Below the pieces are notes generated by a model. The model saw only the letters and a list, made by a program, of their open reading frames with translations. It was not told where the DNA came from and searched no databases. Positions 23,841 to 34,180 of a stretch of DNA of 59,807 nucleotides are shown one piece after another (position 1 is the first letter of the stretch; each line of letters opens with the position of its first letter). The stretch is from Planctomycetota bacterium (GTDB taxonomy: Bacteria > Planctomycetota > Planctomycetia > Pirellulales > Pirellulaceae), in contig JAFLCP010000032.1 in NCBI GenBank assembly GCA_017303505.1, positions 1 to 59,807 of the forward strand. Reading direction: 5' to 3'. A program made the position numbers and the translations under genes.

Positions 23841-23874
23841 CTTCTTTTGCTCCTTTTGATAGCATTGCCTGGTT

Positions 23875-23889
23875 AGTAAGCAGTAAGCA
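23875..23889. promoter_or_regulatory. Tandem AGTAAGCA operator half-sites
   Basis: AGTAAGCA occurs twice in a 7-base step (23875-23882 and 23882-23889), in the 66-base gap before the 394-residue gene. The same half-site is in the palindrome at 25061-25073 before the XRE gene. Shared sites imply the XRE protein controls both transcripts. Confidence 0.55.
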
Positions 23890-23906
23890 CTTTGGGTAAA
23901 AAAATA

Positions 23907-24659
23907 TCAGAACAGCAATCGTGGTCGGTTTTCCACGAACAGCTTGAGTTCTTCCAGTCGGATTCGCATCGCTTCTTTCGAGACACTGAAACGCTCGGCA
24001 AAAGGGGCTGCGTACTGTTCTTTGATTGCGGCATCACGCTCTTCTGCTGTCGTGGCCAATCGACCACGAAGCGAAAGAACTTTGTCTGCGTTTGCTGGAC
24101 GCAACGCTGCCATTTCCGCTGGTTGGTCATCTCCGTCGTGGAGTTCTGCCCACGCTTGGAAGACGAGCGGTTTAGGCATGAGCAAGTTGGCAGCAAACGC
24201 GTCGGCCTGCCATTCCACAGGTTTCTTCCGTTCGCTGGACCGGCAGACAACGTCGGGCACGCGAATACCATCGTCGAACAGCATTGGCTGATTCGGACTC
24301 TCTCTATAGAGATGCCGATGAAGACACCAATGTCCTAGTTCGTGGGCTAACGTGAAGTGGTAACGCCCAAGCATCAACGGGTTCTCGTCCGGATTGAGGC
24401 CTTGATCGATACCGATGATGCCTTCTTCAAACCAGATCGCCCCGTGCACGTCAGCAAATGGAAACAAGGACTTCATGTCCTTGAATTCCAGAGTCAATTG
24501 CAGCTGGAATTCGGTGATCTTTTCCAGCGGAATCGGTGCCGTGACCTTGCGTTCGAACTTGAGTTCGTACTCATCGAGCAGAAAACGAGCCTCACGCTCG
24601 ATTTGCTTTTCGTGAAGGTAAGGGACCTGACGATCAACGAGGGAGAATCGCTCGTTCAT
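23907..24659 (-). CDS. ImmA/IrrE-family metallo-endopeptidase, module gene 2
   Basis: A 250-residue protein carrying the zinc-protease motif HELGH at 106-110 within FTLAHELGHWCLH, the hallmark of ImmA/IrrE peptidases. These cleave or inactivate a partner repressor upon a stress signal, as in ICEBs1 and Deinococcus. Its start overlaps the XRE stop by four bases (ATGA), the normal pairing of such peptidases with their repressor. The length and an N-terminal helical part are usual. Sequence after 170 is helical and may sense the signal. Confidence 0.88.
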   Translation of the reverse strand: MNERFSLVDRQVPYLHEKQIEREARFLLDEYELKFERKVTAPIPLEKITEFQLQLTLEFKDMKSLFPFADVHGAIWFEEGIIGIDQGLNPDENPLMLGRYHFTLAHELGHWCLHRHLYRESPNQPMLFDDGIRVPDVVCRSSERKKPVEWQADAFAANLLMPKPLVFQAWAELHDGDDQPAEMAALRPANADKVLSLRGRLATTAEERDAAIKEQYAAPFAERFSVSKEAMRIRLEELKLFVENRPRLLF

Positions 24660-25015
24660 GACTTTCCCCCTTTCATCTTCTTGGCCTGTTCAGCGAGCTT
24701 TCGCAGTTGTTCAGCCGTTAGACCATTCGCTTCGCGCAGCAGAGCCGGCATCCCGATGGGTTCCTTCTGAATGATCCCTTCGAGGTCGTCGGGCACTCGA
24801 CCGGCGAGAGCAATCCATTCGTCGGCGTTCTCTCCCAGGATTTGGGCCATTTTGGCAGCTCGTTCGGCGGTCGGCGGATCGATATTTTCCTGCTCCAACT
24901 GCGAAATATAGGTGGAGCTCACTCCAACCAACTGGGCAAATTCGCGCAGGCCAAAGCCACACGCGAGTCGCCGCTCACGTAGGGCTTTCCCGAAGGATTT
25001 TGCTGTAGGAGCCAT
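24656..25015 (-). CDS. XRE-family HTH regulator, module gene 1
   Basis: A 119-residue protein with an N-terminal helix-turn-helix (LREFAQLVGVSSTYISQLEQ, about 23-42) and a C-terminal helical part ending LRKLAEQAKKMKGGKS. It most likely represses its own operon through the palindrome 46 bases upstream. Overlap of ATGA with the ImmA/IrrE gene indicates a repressor-protease pair. The start ATG is the only good one in this gap. Confidence 0.88.
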   Translation of the reverse strand: MAPTAKSFGKALRERRLACGFGLREFAQLVGVSSTYISQLEQENIDPPTAERAAKMAQILGENADEWIALAGRVPDDLEGIIQKEPIGMPALLREANGLTAEQLRKLAEQAKKMKGGKS

Positions 25016-25060
25016 GGTTTTCGCCGGGTACCAGGGTAGTTGGGGCTTGCTAGCGTTTAA

Positions 25061-25073
25061 TGCTTAGTAAGCA
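25061..25073. promoter_or_regulatory. Palindromic operator TGCTTAGTAAGCA
   Basis: A perfect palindrome with a single central base, 46 bases upstream of the XRE start. Its half-site AGTAAGCA is repeated at 23875-23889. Position and symmetry are those of an autoregulatory site for a dimeric XRE repressor. Confidence 0.6.
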
Positions 25074-25081
25074 TGACGAGA

Positions 25082-25097
25082 CATAACCCGGCGGTCA
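25082..25097 (-). repeat. 16-bp inverted repeat, right flank of four-gene module
   Basis: Plus-strand CATAACCCGGCGGTCA is the reverse complement of 21590-21605. It sits 9 bases beyond the XRE palindrome, so both copies lie just outside the four genes and their promoter. Confidence 0.5.
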
Positions 25098-25242
25098 AGA
25101 GGCACGACGAAAAATCCCGTAGGCTCCACGCTGGGGCAGCGTTTTCAAGGGATTTTCCGAATGTGATCGTTTCACAAAAGACAGTGGTCGCTCTGAAGGG
25201 CCGAATGGAGTGCTGGTTGCGGCCTACGATTGTCGCCACTCA

Positions 25243-25634
25243 TCAGCTCGAACAGCAGCGGAGAAAATGGGATTGTTGGGCTGCCCAATCGGTGTGCGCG
25301 CAGACTGCCCTGAGTTTCTTTTCGTGTATAGCCTGCTTGCCGGAAGAATGAGGTGGCAGAAGCAAGAGGTGTTCTTGAATCGAAGGGCTAAGCAGATTGA
25401 GATTGAGAATCTGCGTCATCCGTGGTTGGGTCACGCGACACAGCCTTGCGAGTTCCGTGATGCCCGCCACTTCGCCGCGATCCAGCATTCCTTGATACTT
25501 AATCGCCAGGGCCATCAGTCGTGAGATTCTGGGAACGCTGCTCGTTGGCTTCACCGGCTCTTCTTCGGGCCGAGGCTCCACTCTTGTGCGACCACGATGG
25601 GTTTTGGTGAGCGATAGTTTTTGGTGGACCGTAA

Positions 25635-25638
<4 letters not shown>
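25243..25638 (-). CDS. Small HTH protein coupled to serine recombinase
   Basis: A 131-residue protein with a helix-turn-helix-like centre (ITELARLCRVTQPRMTQILN) and a Pro/Arg-rich start. It overlaps the recombinase end by four bases. Comparable small proteins follow the DUF2924-recombinase pairs of planctomycetes, as far as I recall, and may be directionality or regulatory factors. Function not proven. Confidence 0.65.
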
Positions 25639-27193
<1,555 letters not shown>

Positions 27194-27197
<4 letters not shown>

Positions 27198-27676
27198 TGG
27201 GTACTCCTCAATCGAAAGAACTGAAATCCGTTGACGTGCGAGCCCGTGATCGTGTTGGCGACCGCGGTGAGTGAATTGAAGAGCTGCCCCTCGTATTCAA
27301 ATCCATCTTCCAGGACGAGTACTCGGATCGGCCGGCCTTTGTATTCGCGATGAAGCATCGTACCGTTGGGTGGCAAGCGAAGGTCACGGACTGGTTTCGT
27401 TTCGACGGCCGCTAAGACTACTCGCGACCGTTTGTGTTCGCGCGGAGGTGTGACGCGGACCTCGGAGTCGAGTGCCAGCTCAGCCGCACGCTTTAGTGCC
27501 CGTTCCGAGAGGCCGCCTTCAGCGTTGGCTTGCAGTCGCCAAGCAATTCGACGAACTAGGTAACGCTTGTTTCTACTCCGACACTTCTCGCCAACGAGCG
27601 ATTCGAATTTCTCGACCAGTTTGGAAACAGTCATCGTGTCCAGCTTGGCGATCTCGGCTGCTGTTACCGAGTCCAT
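27194..27676 (-). CDS. DUF2924-family protein
   Basis: A 160-residue protein with an N-terminal helical part (SKLVEKFESLVGEKCRSRNK and RRIAWRLQANAEGGLSERA), a basic linker and a small C-terminal beta domain (REYKGRPIRVLVLEDGFEYE). DUF2924 proteins nearly always sit beside serine recombinases and are thought to aid them. ATG at 27676 is chosen because AGGGAGG lies five bases upstream. It overlaps the recombinase by four bases. Confidence 0.85.
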
Positions 27677-27734
27677 AAGCACCTCCCTTGGTTTGTGTTA
27701 TCTCTGCGTATTCACTCGTGCCAATCGACGCTGA

Positions 27735-27944
27735 TCATGTTTCGTCGGCGTCGTTTGGTTCCCCGCGTTCGGGTTGAGACACAGAGAGCCTCAAGTCCGA
27801 GGAAACCTCAAGGCTGGAGTCGCCAGAGTTGGCAGAGATTCGGGCTCTTTGATCGAGCACGCGTTGAAGGCCAATAGCCAAAACAGCAGCGATCCGCTCA
27901 CGACGCTGGCTGATCGAAAGATCCGAGAAAGAGAGATTCGACAT
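27735..27944 (-). CDS. Small protein of recombinase cassette (69 aa)
   Basis: A 69-residue protein with a helical N-terminal part (SQRRERIAAVLAIGLQRVL) and an acidic tail. Similar small proteins precede DUF2924 genes in planctomycete recombinase cassettes, as far as I recall. The GTG at 27956 would add four residues. An inverted repeat and the CGGCATACATAA motif are found just upstream, so it is probably the first gene of the cassette. Confidence 0.55.
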   Translation of the reverse strand: MSNLSFSDLSISQRRERIAAVLAIGLQRVLDQRARISANSGDSSLEVSSDLRLSVSQPERGEPNDADET

Positions 27945-27972
27945 GACATATCCCACCGGGTTGGAAAAGTAC

Positions 27973-28012
27973 GAGCTGACAACGATTCAGCTCACCCGGG
28001 TTATGTATGCCG
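27973..28012 (-). promoter_or_regulatory. Inverted repeat plus CGGCATACATAA motif before recombinase cassette
   Basis: GAGCTGA (27973-27979) and TCAGCTC (27987-27993) form a perfect stem with a seven-base loop. TTATGTATGCCG at 28001-28012 is the reverse of the 9141 motif. Both lie upstream of the cassette on its transcribed strand. This could be an operator and promoter, or part of an attachment site. Confidence 0.4.
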
Positions 28013-28273
28013 TGAATAGACGACTTTGCTTTCAGTAGTGGTATTTTGATTTCAAATGACGGGCTTCTGCGTTCGCTTGACGGCTATCGCCGATCAAGAA
28101 TCTTGAATCGCACAAAGCGTTTTCACACATTGTCCCCAAAAGAGATAGGTCTCGAATGAGGTTACAAAATGGTTCGTAGTTCGAGTTCTCGATCCAAGCT
28201 AGAATGGGACTAATACAGCACTTTCCAAGTGCGCAAGTAACCCAAAACGGAATCCACCAAAAGCGGCCGCGAA

Positions 28274-30187
28274 ATGCATGCAGTATTATTAAAACCATTA
28301 TCACTGTTGGCTTTTTTTGCGATTACCTCAGGAACCTTTGGAGTGATCGTCGCGCAGGAAAGCGTCTTTCGTCTCCCAAAAGACCAATGTGTCCTAAATG
28401 TAAAACGCGACTTCGGAGCCAAGGGTGACGGCAAAACTGACGACACAGAAGCATTGCAAAAAGGACTGGATGCGAGCGCTGGACAAGGTGAAATGCGACA
28501 GGGTAGGTCGAATGTGCTGTGGATTCCGAACGGCACCTATCGCGTCACACGTTCGCTGGTCTTCAAGCAGGCACTTGGGCCGTGGCTTTACGGTGAGTCT
28601 CGGGACGGAGTTGTCATCAAGCTAGATGACAATGCTAAAGACGTGACTGCTGTGCTTCGTACTCATCCCAATGAAAAAGGCCCAACGTCCGCAGATTGGT
28701 TTATGAGGAACCTTCGCCACTTCACGATCGACGTTGGAAACAACCCAGACACAGATGGGATACGCTACCACGCAACGAACAGCGGCACGCTGGCGGATGT
28801 TCGTGTGGTCGGCAAAGGAAAGATCGGCATCAACTCGAGCTTTCTCGACCAGAGCGGGCCCAATCTTATTCGTGACGTGGAGATCGACGGTTTCGAAACT
28901 GGAATCTTGAGCCAGTGGATTTGGAGTCAAACTTTATCCAATATCACGATCCGCAATTGCCGAAAAGTTGGCGTGTCGGTCAGCGCGAACGTGGTCGCTA
29001 TCGAAGACCTTAACGTCATCGATACGCCGCTCGCGCTCGAGAATACCTTTCCAAATGATTGGGTTCACTGGGGCGGTGTCGTCGCGTTATCCGGCGGACG
29101 ATTCAAGCTTACGCAAGCTCAGAAGGACAAGACGGGGCCCGCCATCTTGAATACCAGCATCTTGTATGCACGAGATGTTCAGGCCGATGGATACTCAGCA
29201 CTGATTCGCAGCGATACGCCGTTCACGGGCATCGATCCCAAGACACCTCTGCGAAGCGACTCGTTCCGGTCCCACGAAGTCAAGAAGCTCTTTGGCGAAG
29301 CAACTGATACTTCCCTTGAGTTGCCCATTAAACCGACGCCGACGATACCTTGGGAGAACGATCCAGATCTATGGTATTGCTTGGACGACGCAGGCGCTAT
29401 TCCAGGAGACGGAATCGACGATACCGACGCCATCGAGGCTGGTTTGAAGCAAGCCGCTGCTGCCGGTAGGACACACGTTTATTTTCGCGGCGTTGGCGGT
29501 CCAGATCCGAACGGATTCACAATGAACCGCCGAGTCGCCATTCCGTCACCCATTCGCCGAGTCATGGGATTAGGCTGGGGACGCGTGTTGAGCGAGGTAC
29601 CGGAGGCTGGTTTCGTGGTGGACGATCACTCTGCGGATGCAGTTCACTTTCAGAACATTGACGCCTTTGGTGGCCCTCCAATTCAGATCTGCAACCGCTC
29701 CGAGCGAAAGACGATGGTCGTTGAGAGTTGTGGTGTGACCGTCGTGGGCGAAGGACTCGGCGACATTTTTATCACAGACTGCCCAGCAAACGTTGACTTA
29801 CGAAAGCCCAAGCAGAACTGTTGGGCACGGCAACTTAATCCGGAAGGCACTTCGGATGTTGGGCTAGTGCAGAACAACGGAGCAACCTTGTGGTGCTTGG
29901 GCGTTAAACACGAAGGACGCGGCGTTCGCTTTGCAACTAGAAACGGTGGCAAAACAGAAATCCTTGGGCTTTTCAATTACGGCGGGAGTCCAGAAGAAAT
30001 GGATATGCGTCCATCCTTTATCGTGGATGAAGCGGCATTCTCCGTCGCTGGTTTGCGTGAAATCGCATTCGACTCACACACGGCTTACAACAAAGTGCGC
30101 GAAACGTACCAGGGTGAAACCAAAACCCTGGACAAGCAGGCCGAAGGTGGATGGATTGGCTGGACCTTATATCGAAGCAGACGATAG
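28274..30187 (+). CDS. Secreted double pectate-lyase-fold (beta-helix) protein
   Basis: A 637-residue exported protein: residues 1-27 form a signal peptide. It contains two Pectate_lyase_3-type starts, DFGAKGDGKTDDTEAL near 47 and DAGAIPGDGIDDTDAI near 375, each leading into a right-handed beta helix. This family includes polysaccharide lyases and glycoside hydrolases, but no catalytic set could be fixed by eye, so the substrate is not known. No clear ribosome site is seen before the ATG. Planctomycetes encode many exported polysaccharide-degrading proteins, so it fits the host. It is the first recognisable host-like gene after the recombinase cassette, so phage cargo is also possible. Confidence 0.75.
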   Translation: MHAVLLKPLSLLAFFAITSGTFGVIVAQESVFRLPKDQCVLNVKRDFGAKGDGKTDDTEALQKGLDASAGQGEMRQGRSNVLWIPNGTYRVTRSLVFKQALGPWLYGESRDGVVIKLDDNAKDVTAVLRTHPNEKGPTSADWFMRNLRHFTIDVGNNPDTDGIRYHATNSGTLADVRVVGKGKIGINSSFLDQSGPNLIRDVEIDGFETGILSQWIWSQTLSNITIRNCRKVGVSVSANVVAIEDLNVIDTPLALENTFPNDWVHWGGVVALSGGRFKLTQAQKDKTGPAILNTSILYARDVQADGYSALIRSDTPFTGIDPKTPLRSDSFRSHEVKKLFGEATDTSLELPIKPTPTIPWENDPDLWYCLDDAGAIPGDGIDDTDAIEAGLKQAAAAGRTHVYFRGVGGPDPNGFTMNRRVAIPSPIRRVMGLGWGRVLSEVPEAGFVVDDHSADAVHFQNIDAFGGPPIQICNRSERKTMVVESCGVTVVGEGLGDIFITDCPANVDLRKPKQNCWARQLNPEGTSDVGLVQNNGATLWCLGVKHEGRGVRFATRNGGKTEILGLFNYGGSPEEMDMRPSFIVDEAAFSVAGLREIAFDSHTAYNKVRETYQGETKTLDKQAEGGWIGWTLYRSRR

Positions 30188-30204
30188 TACGAAATCCAGT
30201 CGTG

Positions 30205-31206
30205 CTATTCTCTGCCGATGATCGATTTAGCTAACATGAAAATGGCCGTTGCCTCGCCTGTGGCGTCCGGACACGGGCTTATGCGTTTGTTCGATGAATC
30301 CACGTCATAGAAATGCGCGATACCTCCCGACGGGAGTTGCGCTGCAGACAGTTGGCGATGCATCAGCTTGAGCTCATCAGGAAATTCGCTATTTAGTCCC
30401 AAAAGCTCGCAGGCGTACAACAAAACAGCCAATTTGAAGGCATACTGCCTGCATGTAGACGATTCGCCGCTTAGGAACTTCGAGTACTCGGATTCGATAA
30501 CGTAATCGACTAGCAGGCCGTGATCCTGGTCCCAGCGAATGTGTTGTTCGGACGAGTTATCATCCGTGGCCGCACTCCGCTTGCTTTGGAAAATCTTCCC
30601 CAGCCGGTTGCGTGCTGATTCTTCCCTACCCAGTCGATATTCGTAGAGAGATTGATACGCCGCATGTTCGGCAAAAAGAAGTGGATGCCCAACCTCAAAA
30701 TCTTGATCCACGCTCAGGGTAAATGTCCGGATATCGACGGTCTCATCCCCGGAAGAAATGATCCCGATCGATTTCCCATGGACGATGTCAGGATCGATTG
30801 GCTTGTGCCGGATCGATTCGATGCGCTGCCAAATCACCTCATGCAGGGAGTTGCCGAGGCAGTCAAGTCTTTCCAGCGAATCATGGAGATCCTTTGCAAT
30901 GTCGGGATTCGTAAGTCTAAGCGCGTAAGATGCCCACAGAGTGTCCGTGATCGCATAGCCGGCGAGTTGCTTTGGCAGCTCCGGATTGAGCGTTGGATCT
31001 TTCCACGCGATTACGGAGACTGAGTGTTCGTGGCCCTCTCGATTGAGTTTGCCATTTCTGACGTGCTTGGTCAGCCAGTTCGACGCCGAAACCACCGCAT
31101 TATGGGTGTCGACATCGTCAGGAAAGAAGAGCCTTTCTTGACCTTTGACGATCGAGCCGCAGCATAGCATCGCTGTCAGCAAGCTTGTAAGAAGGACTTT
31201 GTGCAT
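30205..31206 (-). CDS. Secreted protein of unknown function, helical barrel-like
   Basis: A 333-residue exported protein with a signal peptide (KVLLTSLLTAMLCCGS) where Cys might be lipidated. The rest is mainly helical with regular Trp/Leu spacing (AVVSASNWLTKHV, YALRLTNPDIAKDL, LAVLLYACELLGL) and ends PCPDATGEATAIFMLAKS. The pattern recalls an alpha-alpha barrel, but I cannot name a family. It converges with the beta-helix gene, with a 17-base gap. Confidence 0.55.
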   Translation of the reverse strand: MHKVLLTSLLTAMLCCGSIVKGQERLFFPDDVDTHNAVVSASNWLTKHVRNGKLNREGHEHSVSVIAWKDPTLNPELPKQLAGYAITDTLWASYALRLTNPDIAKDLHDSLERLDCLGNSLHEVIWQRIESIRHKPIDPDIVHGKSIGIISSGDETVDIRTFTLSVDQDFEVGHPLLFAEHAAYQSLYEYRLGREESARNRLGKIFQSKRSAATDDNSSEQHIRWDQDHGLLVDYVIESEYSKFLSGESSTCRQYAFKLAVLLYACELLGLNSEFPDELKLMHRQLSAAQLPSGGIAHFYDVDSSNKRISPCPDATGEATAIFMLAKSIIGRE

Positions 31207-31435
31207 ACTCTATTATCAACTCGCCTCAGGGTGTAATGAATGTTCCTATGTTAGCTGCGGGTACGAATGCACCACGACCATCCAGGTCAGCCCTGGCGAC
31301 ACTTCGGTTTATCGTTTTGAAGTGCCATTAGGTTATCAGATCGCAAACGGAAAAACGCGTCGAAGCCCACGGGTTATGATCGCCGAGGCTCTCGTGGTGG
31401 TACTTTCGAGACCAAACTTCGAGTTTCCAAAACAG

Positions 31436-31465
31436 GGTTATGGAGTTAGAGACTTTTCCATAACC
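31436..31465. repeat. Hairpin in gene-free stretch
   Basis: GGTTATGGA (31436-31444) pairs with TCCATAACC (31457-31465) around 12 bases, with no T-run. It lies in the 495-base gap between the secreted protein and the tRNA, where I find no convincing gene. Confidence 0.4.
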
Positions 31466-31625
31466 TCAGGGTCAAGAGACTTTGAGACTCGGGAGAGTTC
31501 TGGGCGGAGGGAGAGAAATCGGCCCAAACGGATGTCGCGCCGACAGTCGGAGAGTGGCCGCGATGGGGAGAGTTCGAGAGGTGAGAAACTCGCGAAACAC
31601 TGGGAAAACAATGGCCAGAAACGCG

Positions 31626-31657
31626 AACAGGCCGACGTTTTAAGGCGTCGGCCTGTT
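31626..31657 (-). terminator. Strong hairpin downstream of tRNA-fMet
   Basis: A perfect 12-bp stem, AACAGGCCGACG (31626-31637) with CGTCGGCCTGTT (31646-31657), and eight-base loop. It begins 45 bases after the tRNA 3' end. There is no good T-run, so the termination role is plausible but unproven. Confidence 0.5.
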
Positions 31658-31701
31658 GGTATAACACGAGGGTCAAACTGAGTTTGAAACCCTTAATTCA
31701 G

Positions 31702-31775
<74 letters not shown>

Positions 31776-32278
31776 TTGCAAATGATAACGGCATGAAGGT
31801 AAGAGTCCAGCCCAAATGCGAAGAATTGCGACACATTCTTTGCACACGTTTTCCACACCCAAAATGATCGTAGGAATCGCAGCGTTTTTGCCGATTTTGC
31901 TGAACGGAACGGGGCCTTGGTGTGTCTTTGCCAACCCTGATTTCACCCGTTTGGCCTCAATCTTGGCCCTCCCCTCTTCTTGCTTTTTCCCAATAATTCA
32001 CCGGCAATATTGTGGCAAATCTGGGGCGAAAGCAGCGTTTTCTCGGGCATAGTGCTAAAGCAGAGTCGATGTCGAGCGGTATGAAACTGGTTTACGTTCG
32101 ACCCGAACTCAGGTCTCCGCGACCTGGCAGAAAATATCCAGAGTTGGTTCGGTAATTCTGTACACGATCGTCGTTCGAGGGGTAGAATTACGAACCGTGG
32201 TCGAAACCAGGGTAGGTTGGCCTGCCGATTGGTGGACCTGAATGGTTGGCAATAGGATTCTCGTTTTCAAGATCTTAC
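31776..32278. other. Gene-free stretch between tRNA and repeat protein
   Basis: About 500 bases lie between the tRNA start and the next gene. I find no convincing gene, hairpin or repeat in them. The tRNA promoter presumably lies near 31776-31830 on the minus strand, and the promoter for the next gene near 32150-32260. Neither is clear enough to mark. Confidence 0.4.
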
Positions 32279-33907
32279 ATGTCGTCTCCTCCGGTACCAC
32301 CACCGCCGCCACCACCTCCACCACCCCCTCCCCTGCCACCGGGGATCGCGGTCGCGAATACCGCGCGCCCGGAAATCCCCACTCCCTCTCGACCTACAAC
32401 ATCCAACACAATTCCAACGAGAGCTATTGCTCCTAACGCTGCGCCTACCGCCGTCCAAGCTCTCGATCCAGCCGCGTCAGGTGACATTGCATCACTGTCA
32501 CAATCGCTTCGTGATCGACAACGTCATCAACGACCAGGCATGGTCTCGCGGGCCCTAGATCGCTTGGCCAAAAGCAAAGACACTCCACCGTGGTTGATCA
32601 GCATGATCATCCACATCGCTTTACTGCTCATCTTGGCTGCCTTTCCACTCGTTCAAGTTCTGAAGGAAGGAATATCGCTCACCGCTCATTTCGATCGCGG
32701 CACCGAAGAAGTCACCATGCTCGATGCTGATTTCGGTCTCGAAGAAAATGCTGAGCTCGAAGTTAGCGAGCAATCGCCCACTGAAGCCGTTATGCCTAGC
32801 GAATTGGAATCGCTCGAAGAAACCGAACTCACTACCGATATGAAGTTGGACGAGATTGCCGTTGAACGTGGCTTCGCTGGTCGATCGGGTTCGCTCAAGA
32901 AAGCTCTTCTCGGCGCTTATGGTGGAACAGGCGAAACAGAAGATGCTGTAGCACTCGGTTTAGCCTGGCTCAAAAAGAATCAACGCAACGGTGGGAACTG
33001 GAGTTTGAAAGGACCGTTCAAAAGTGGTGCCGCTAACGAAGATATTCCAGCCGCTACTTCGATGGCACTCCTCGCATTTTTGGGAGCTGGCAACACACAC
33101 AAATCGGGCGAATATGCCGATGTAGTCGACAAAGGAATTCGCTACCTCGTGTCGCGTCAATCCGACGACGGATTCCTCGCAGCAGGCTCGCCACCCCGCC
33201 AAAAAATGTACTCTCACGCTCAAGCTACCATAGCTCTCTGCGAACTTTATGGACTAACACGCGATCCCTATCTCGAAGAACCAGCTAAGAAAGCAGTTCA
33301 GTTCTGTATCGAAGCGCAAAGCGCACGCGGTGGTTGGCGATACGAACCACGCGAAGATCAAGACGTATCGGTTACAGGTTGGTATGTCATGGCCCTCATG
33401 AGCGCTCGCATGGCAGGCATTCCCATCGATTCCGAAGTGTTTTTCAAAATCGGCCGCTTCCTAGATACCGTTCAGCGCGAAGATGGAGCGCTTTACACGT
33501 ACCAAGATTACGATGTCTATCCCTCGATTTCGATGACGGCTGAAGGGTTATTGTGCCGCGAATATCTAGGCTGGGAAAAAGATCGCAAAGAACTTCATAT
33601 TGGAGCTGAAGCCTTACTCGATCATCCCATCTCTTGGGATGACAAAGATCGCAGCGTCTACTACTGGTACTACGCCACCCAAGTTTTGCATCACATTGGC
33701 GGCGACAAATGGCGACGATGGAACGAAACGATGCGAGTCGCCTTGCCAGGAGGGCAATCCAAAGCTGGCCCCGAAGCTGGAAGCTGGGACCCAGCCGGTG
33801 ATGCCTACGGTTCACCCGGCGGAAGACTCTACACCACTTGCCTCTGTATCTACTGCCTCGAGGTTTACTACCGCCATATGCCGCTGTATGGATTCGAGAG
33901 GAAATAA
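32279..33907 (+). CDS. Membrane-anchored prenyltransferase/squalene-oxidase-repeat protein
   Basis: A 542-residue protein beginning with a run of proline (about residues 4-20), then an Ala/Pro/Thr-rich linker, one membrane span near 108-126 (WLISMIIHIALLLILAAFPL) and an acidic segment. From about 210 to the end come prenyltransferase/squalene-cyclase-like repeats (ALGLAWLKKNQRNGGNW; GIRYLVSRQSDDGFL), with an alpha-alpha barrel. Proteins of this type are frequent in planctomycetes; the role may be cell-envelope protein binding. ATG at 32279 is chosen over an earlier TTG. Sequence before it has no good SD. Confidence 0.8.
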   Translation: MSSPPVPPPPPPPPPPPPLPPGIAVANTARPEIPTPSRPTTSNTIPTRAIAPNAAPTAVQALDPAASGDIASLSQSLRDRQRHQRPGMVSRALDRLAKSKDTPPWLISMIIHIALLLILAAFPLVQVLKEGISLTAHFDRGTEEVTMLDADFGLEENAELEVSEQSPTEAVMPSELESLEETELTTDMKLDEIAVERGFAGRSGSLKKALLGAYGGTGETEDAVALGLAWLKKNQRNGGNWSLKGPFKSGAANEDIPAATSMALLAFLGAGNTHKSGEYADVVDKGIRYLVSRQSDDGFLAAGSPPRQKMYSHAQATIALCELYGLTRDPYLEEPAKKAVQFCIEAQSARGGWRYEPREDQDVSVTGWYVMALMSARMAGIPIDSEVFFKIGRFLDTVQREDGALYTYQDYDVYPSISMTAEGLLCREYLGWEKDRKELHIGAEALLDHPISWDDKDRSVYYWYYATQVLHHIGGDKWRRWNETMRVALPGGQSKAGPEAGSWDPAGDAYGSPGGRLYTTCLCIYCLEVYYRHMPLYGFERK

Positions 33908-33967
33908 AAATTAGGAATTAGGAATTCAGAGAGTCAGCGGGGGAATGTACAAGACTGCAGAGGTGCA

Positions 33968-34132
33968 GTCATCGTGATCAAATGGGGCAAGTCGCGATGT
34001 GGCGATTACGATTACGAGCACGATGACGAATTGCGATCACGATGTAGGAGCTACGAGAACTCAGCGATGGGATCCGTAAGCCGCAAGGGGGCGGTCATCG
34101 TGATCGAATGGGAAGGGAACGATCACGATGAC
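33968..34132. repeat. GTCATCGTGATC repeats
   Basis: GTCATCGTGATC occurs at 33968-33979 and 34094-34105, each followed by a similar AATGGG, and its reverse GATCACGATGAC at 34121-34132. The rest of the 270-base gap is full of related ATCACGATG words. This looks like an eroded simple repeat. Confidence 0.5.
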
Positions 34133-34180
34133 GACAACTAAGGACGATGAAGAGCTACGAGCTACGAAATAAGATTGTAG

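Noticed and set aside
31145..31681. A 178-codon frame between the secreted protein and the tRNA
   Set aside because: It starts inside the opposite-strand gene, lacks a ribosome site and has low-complexity Arg/Ser/Gly content.
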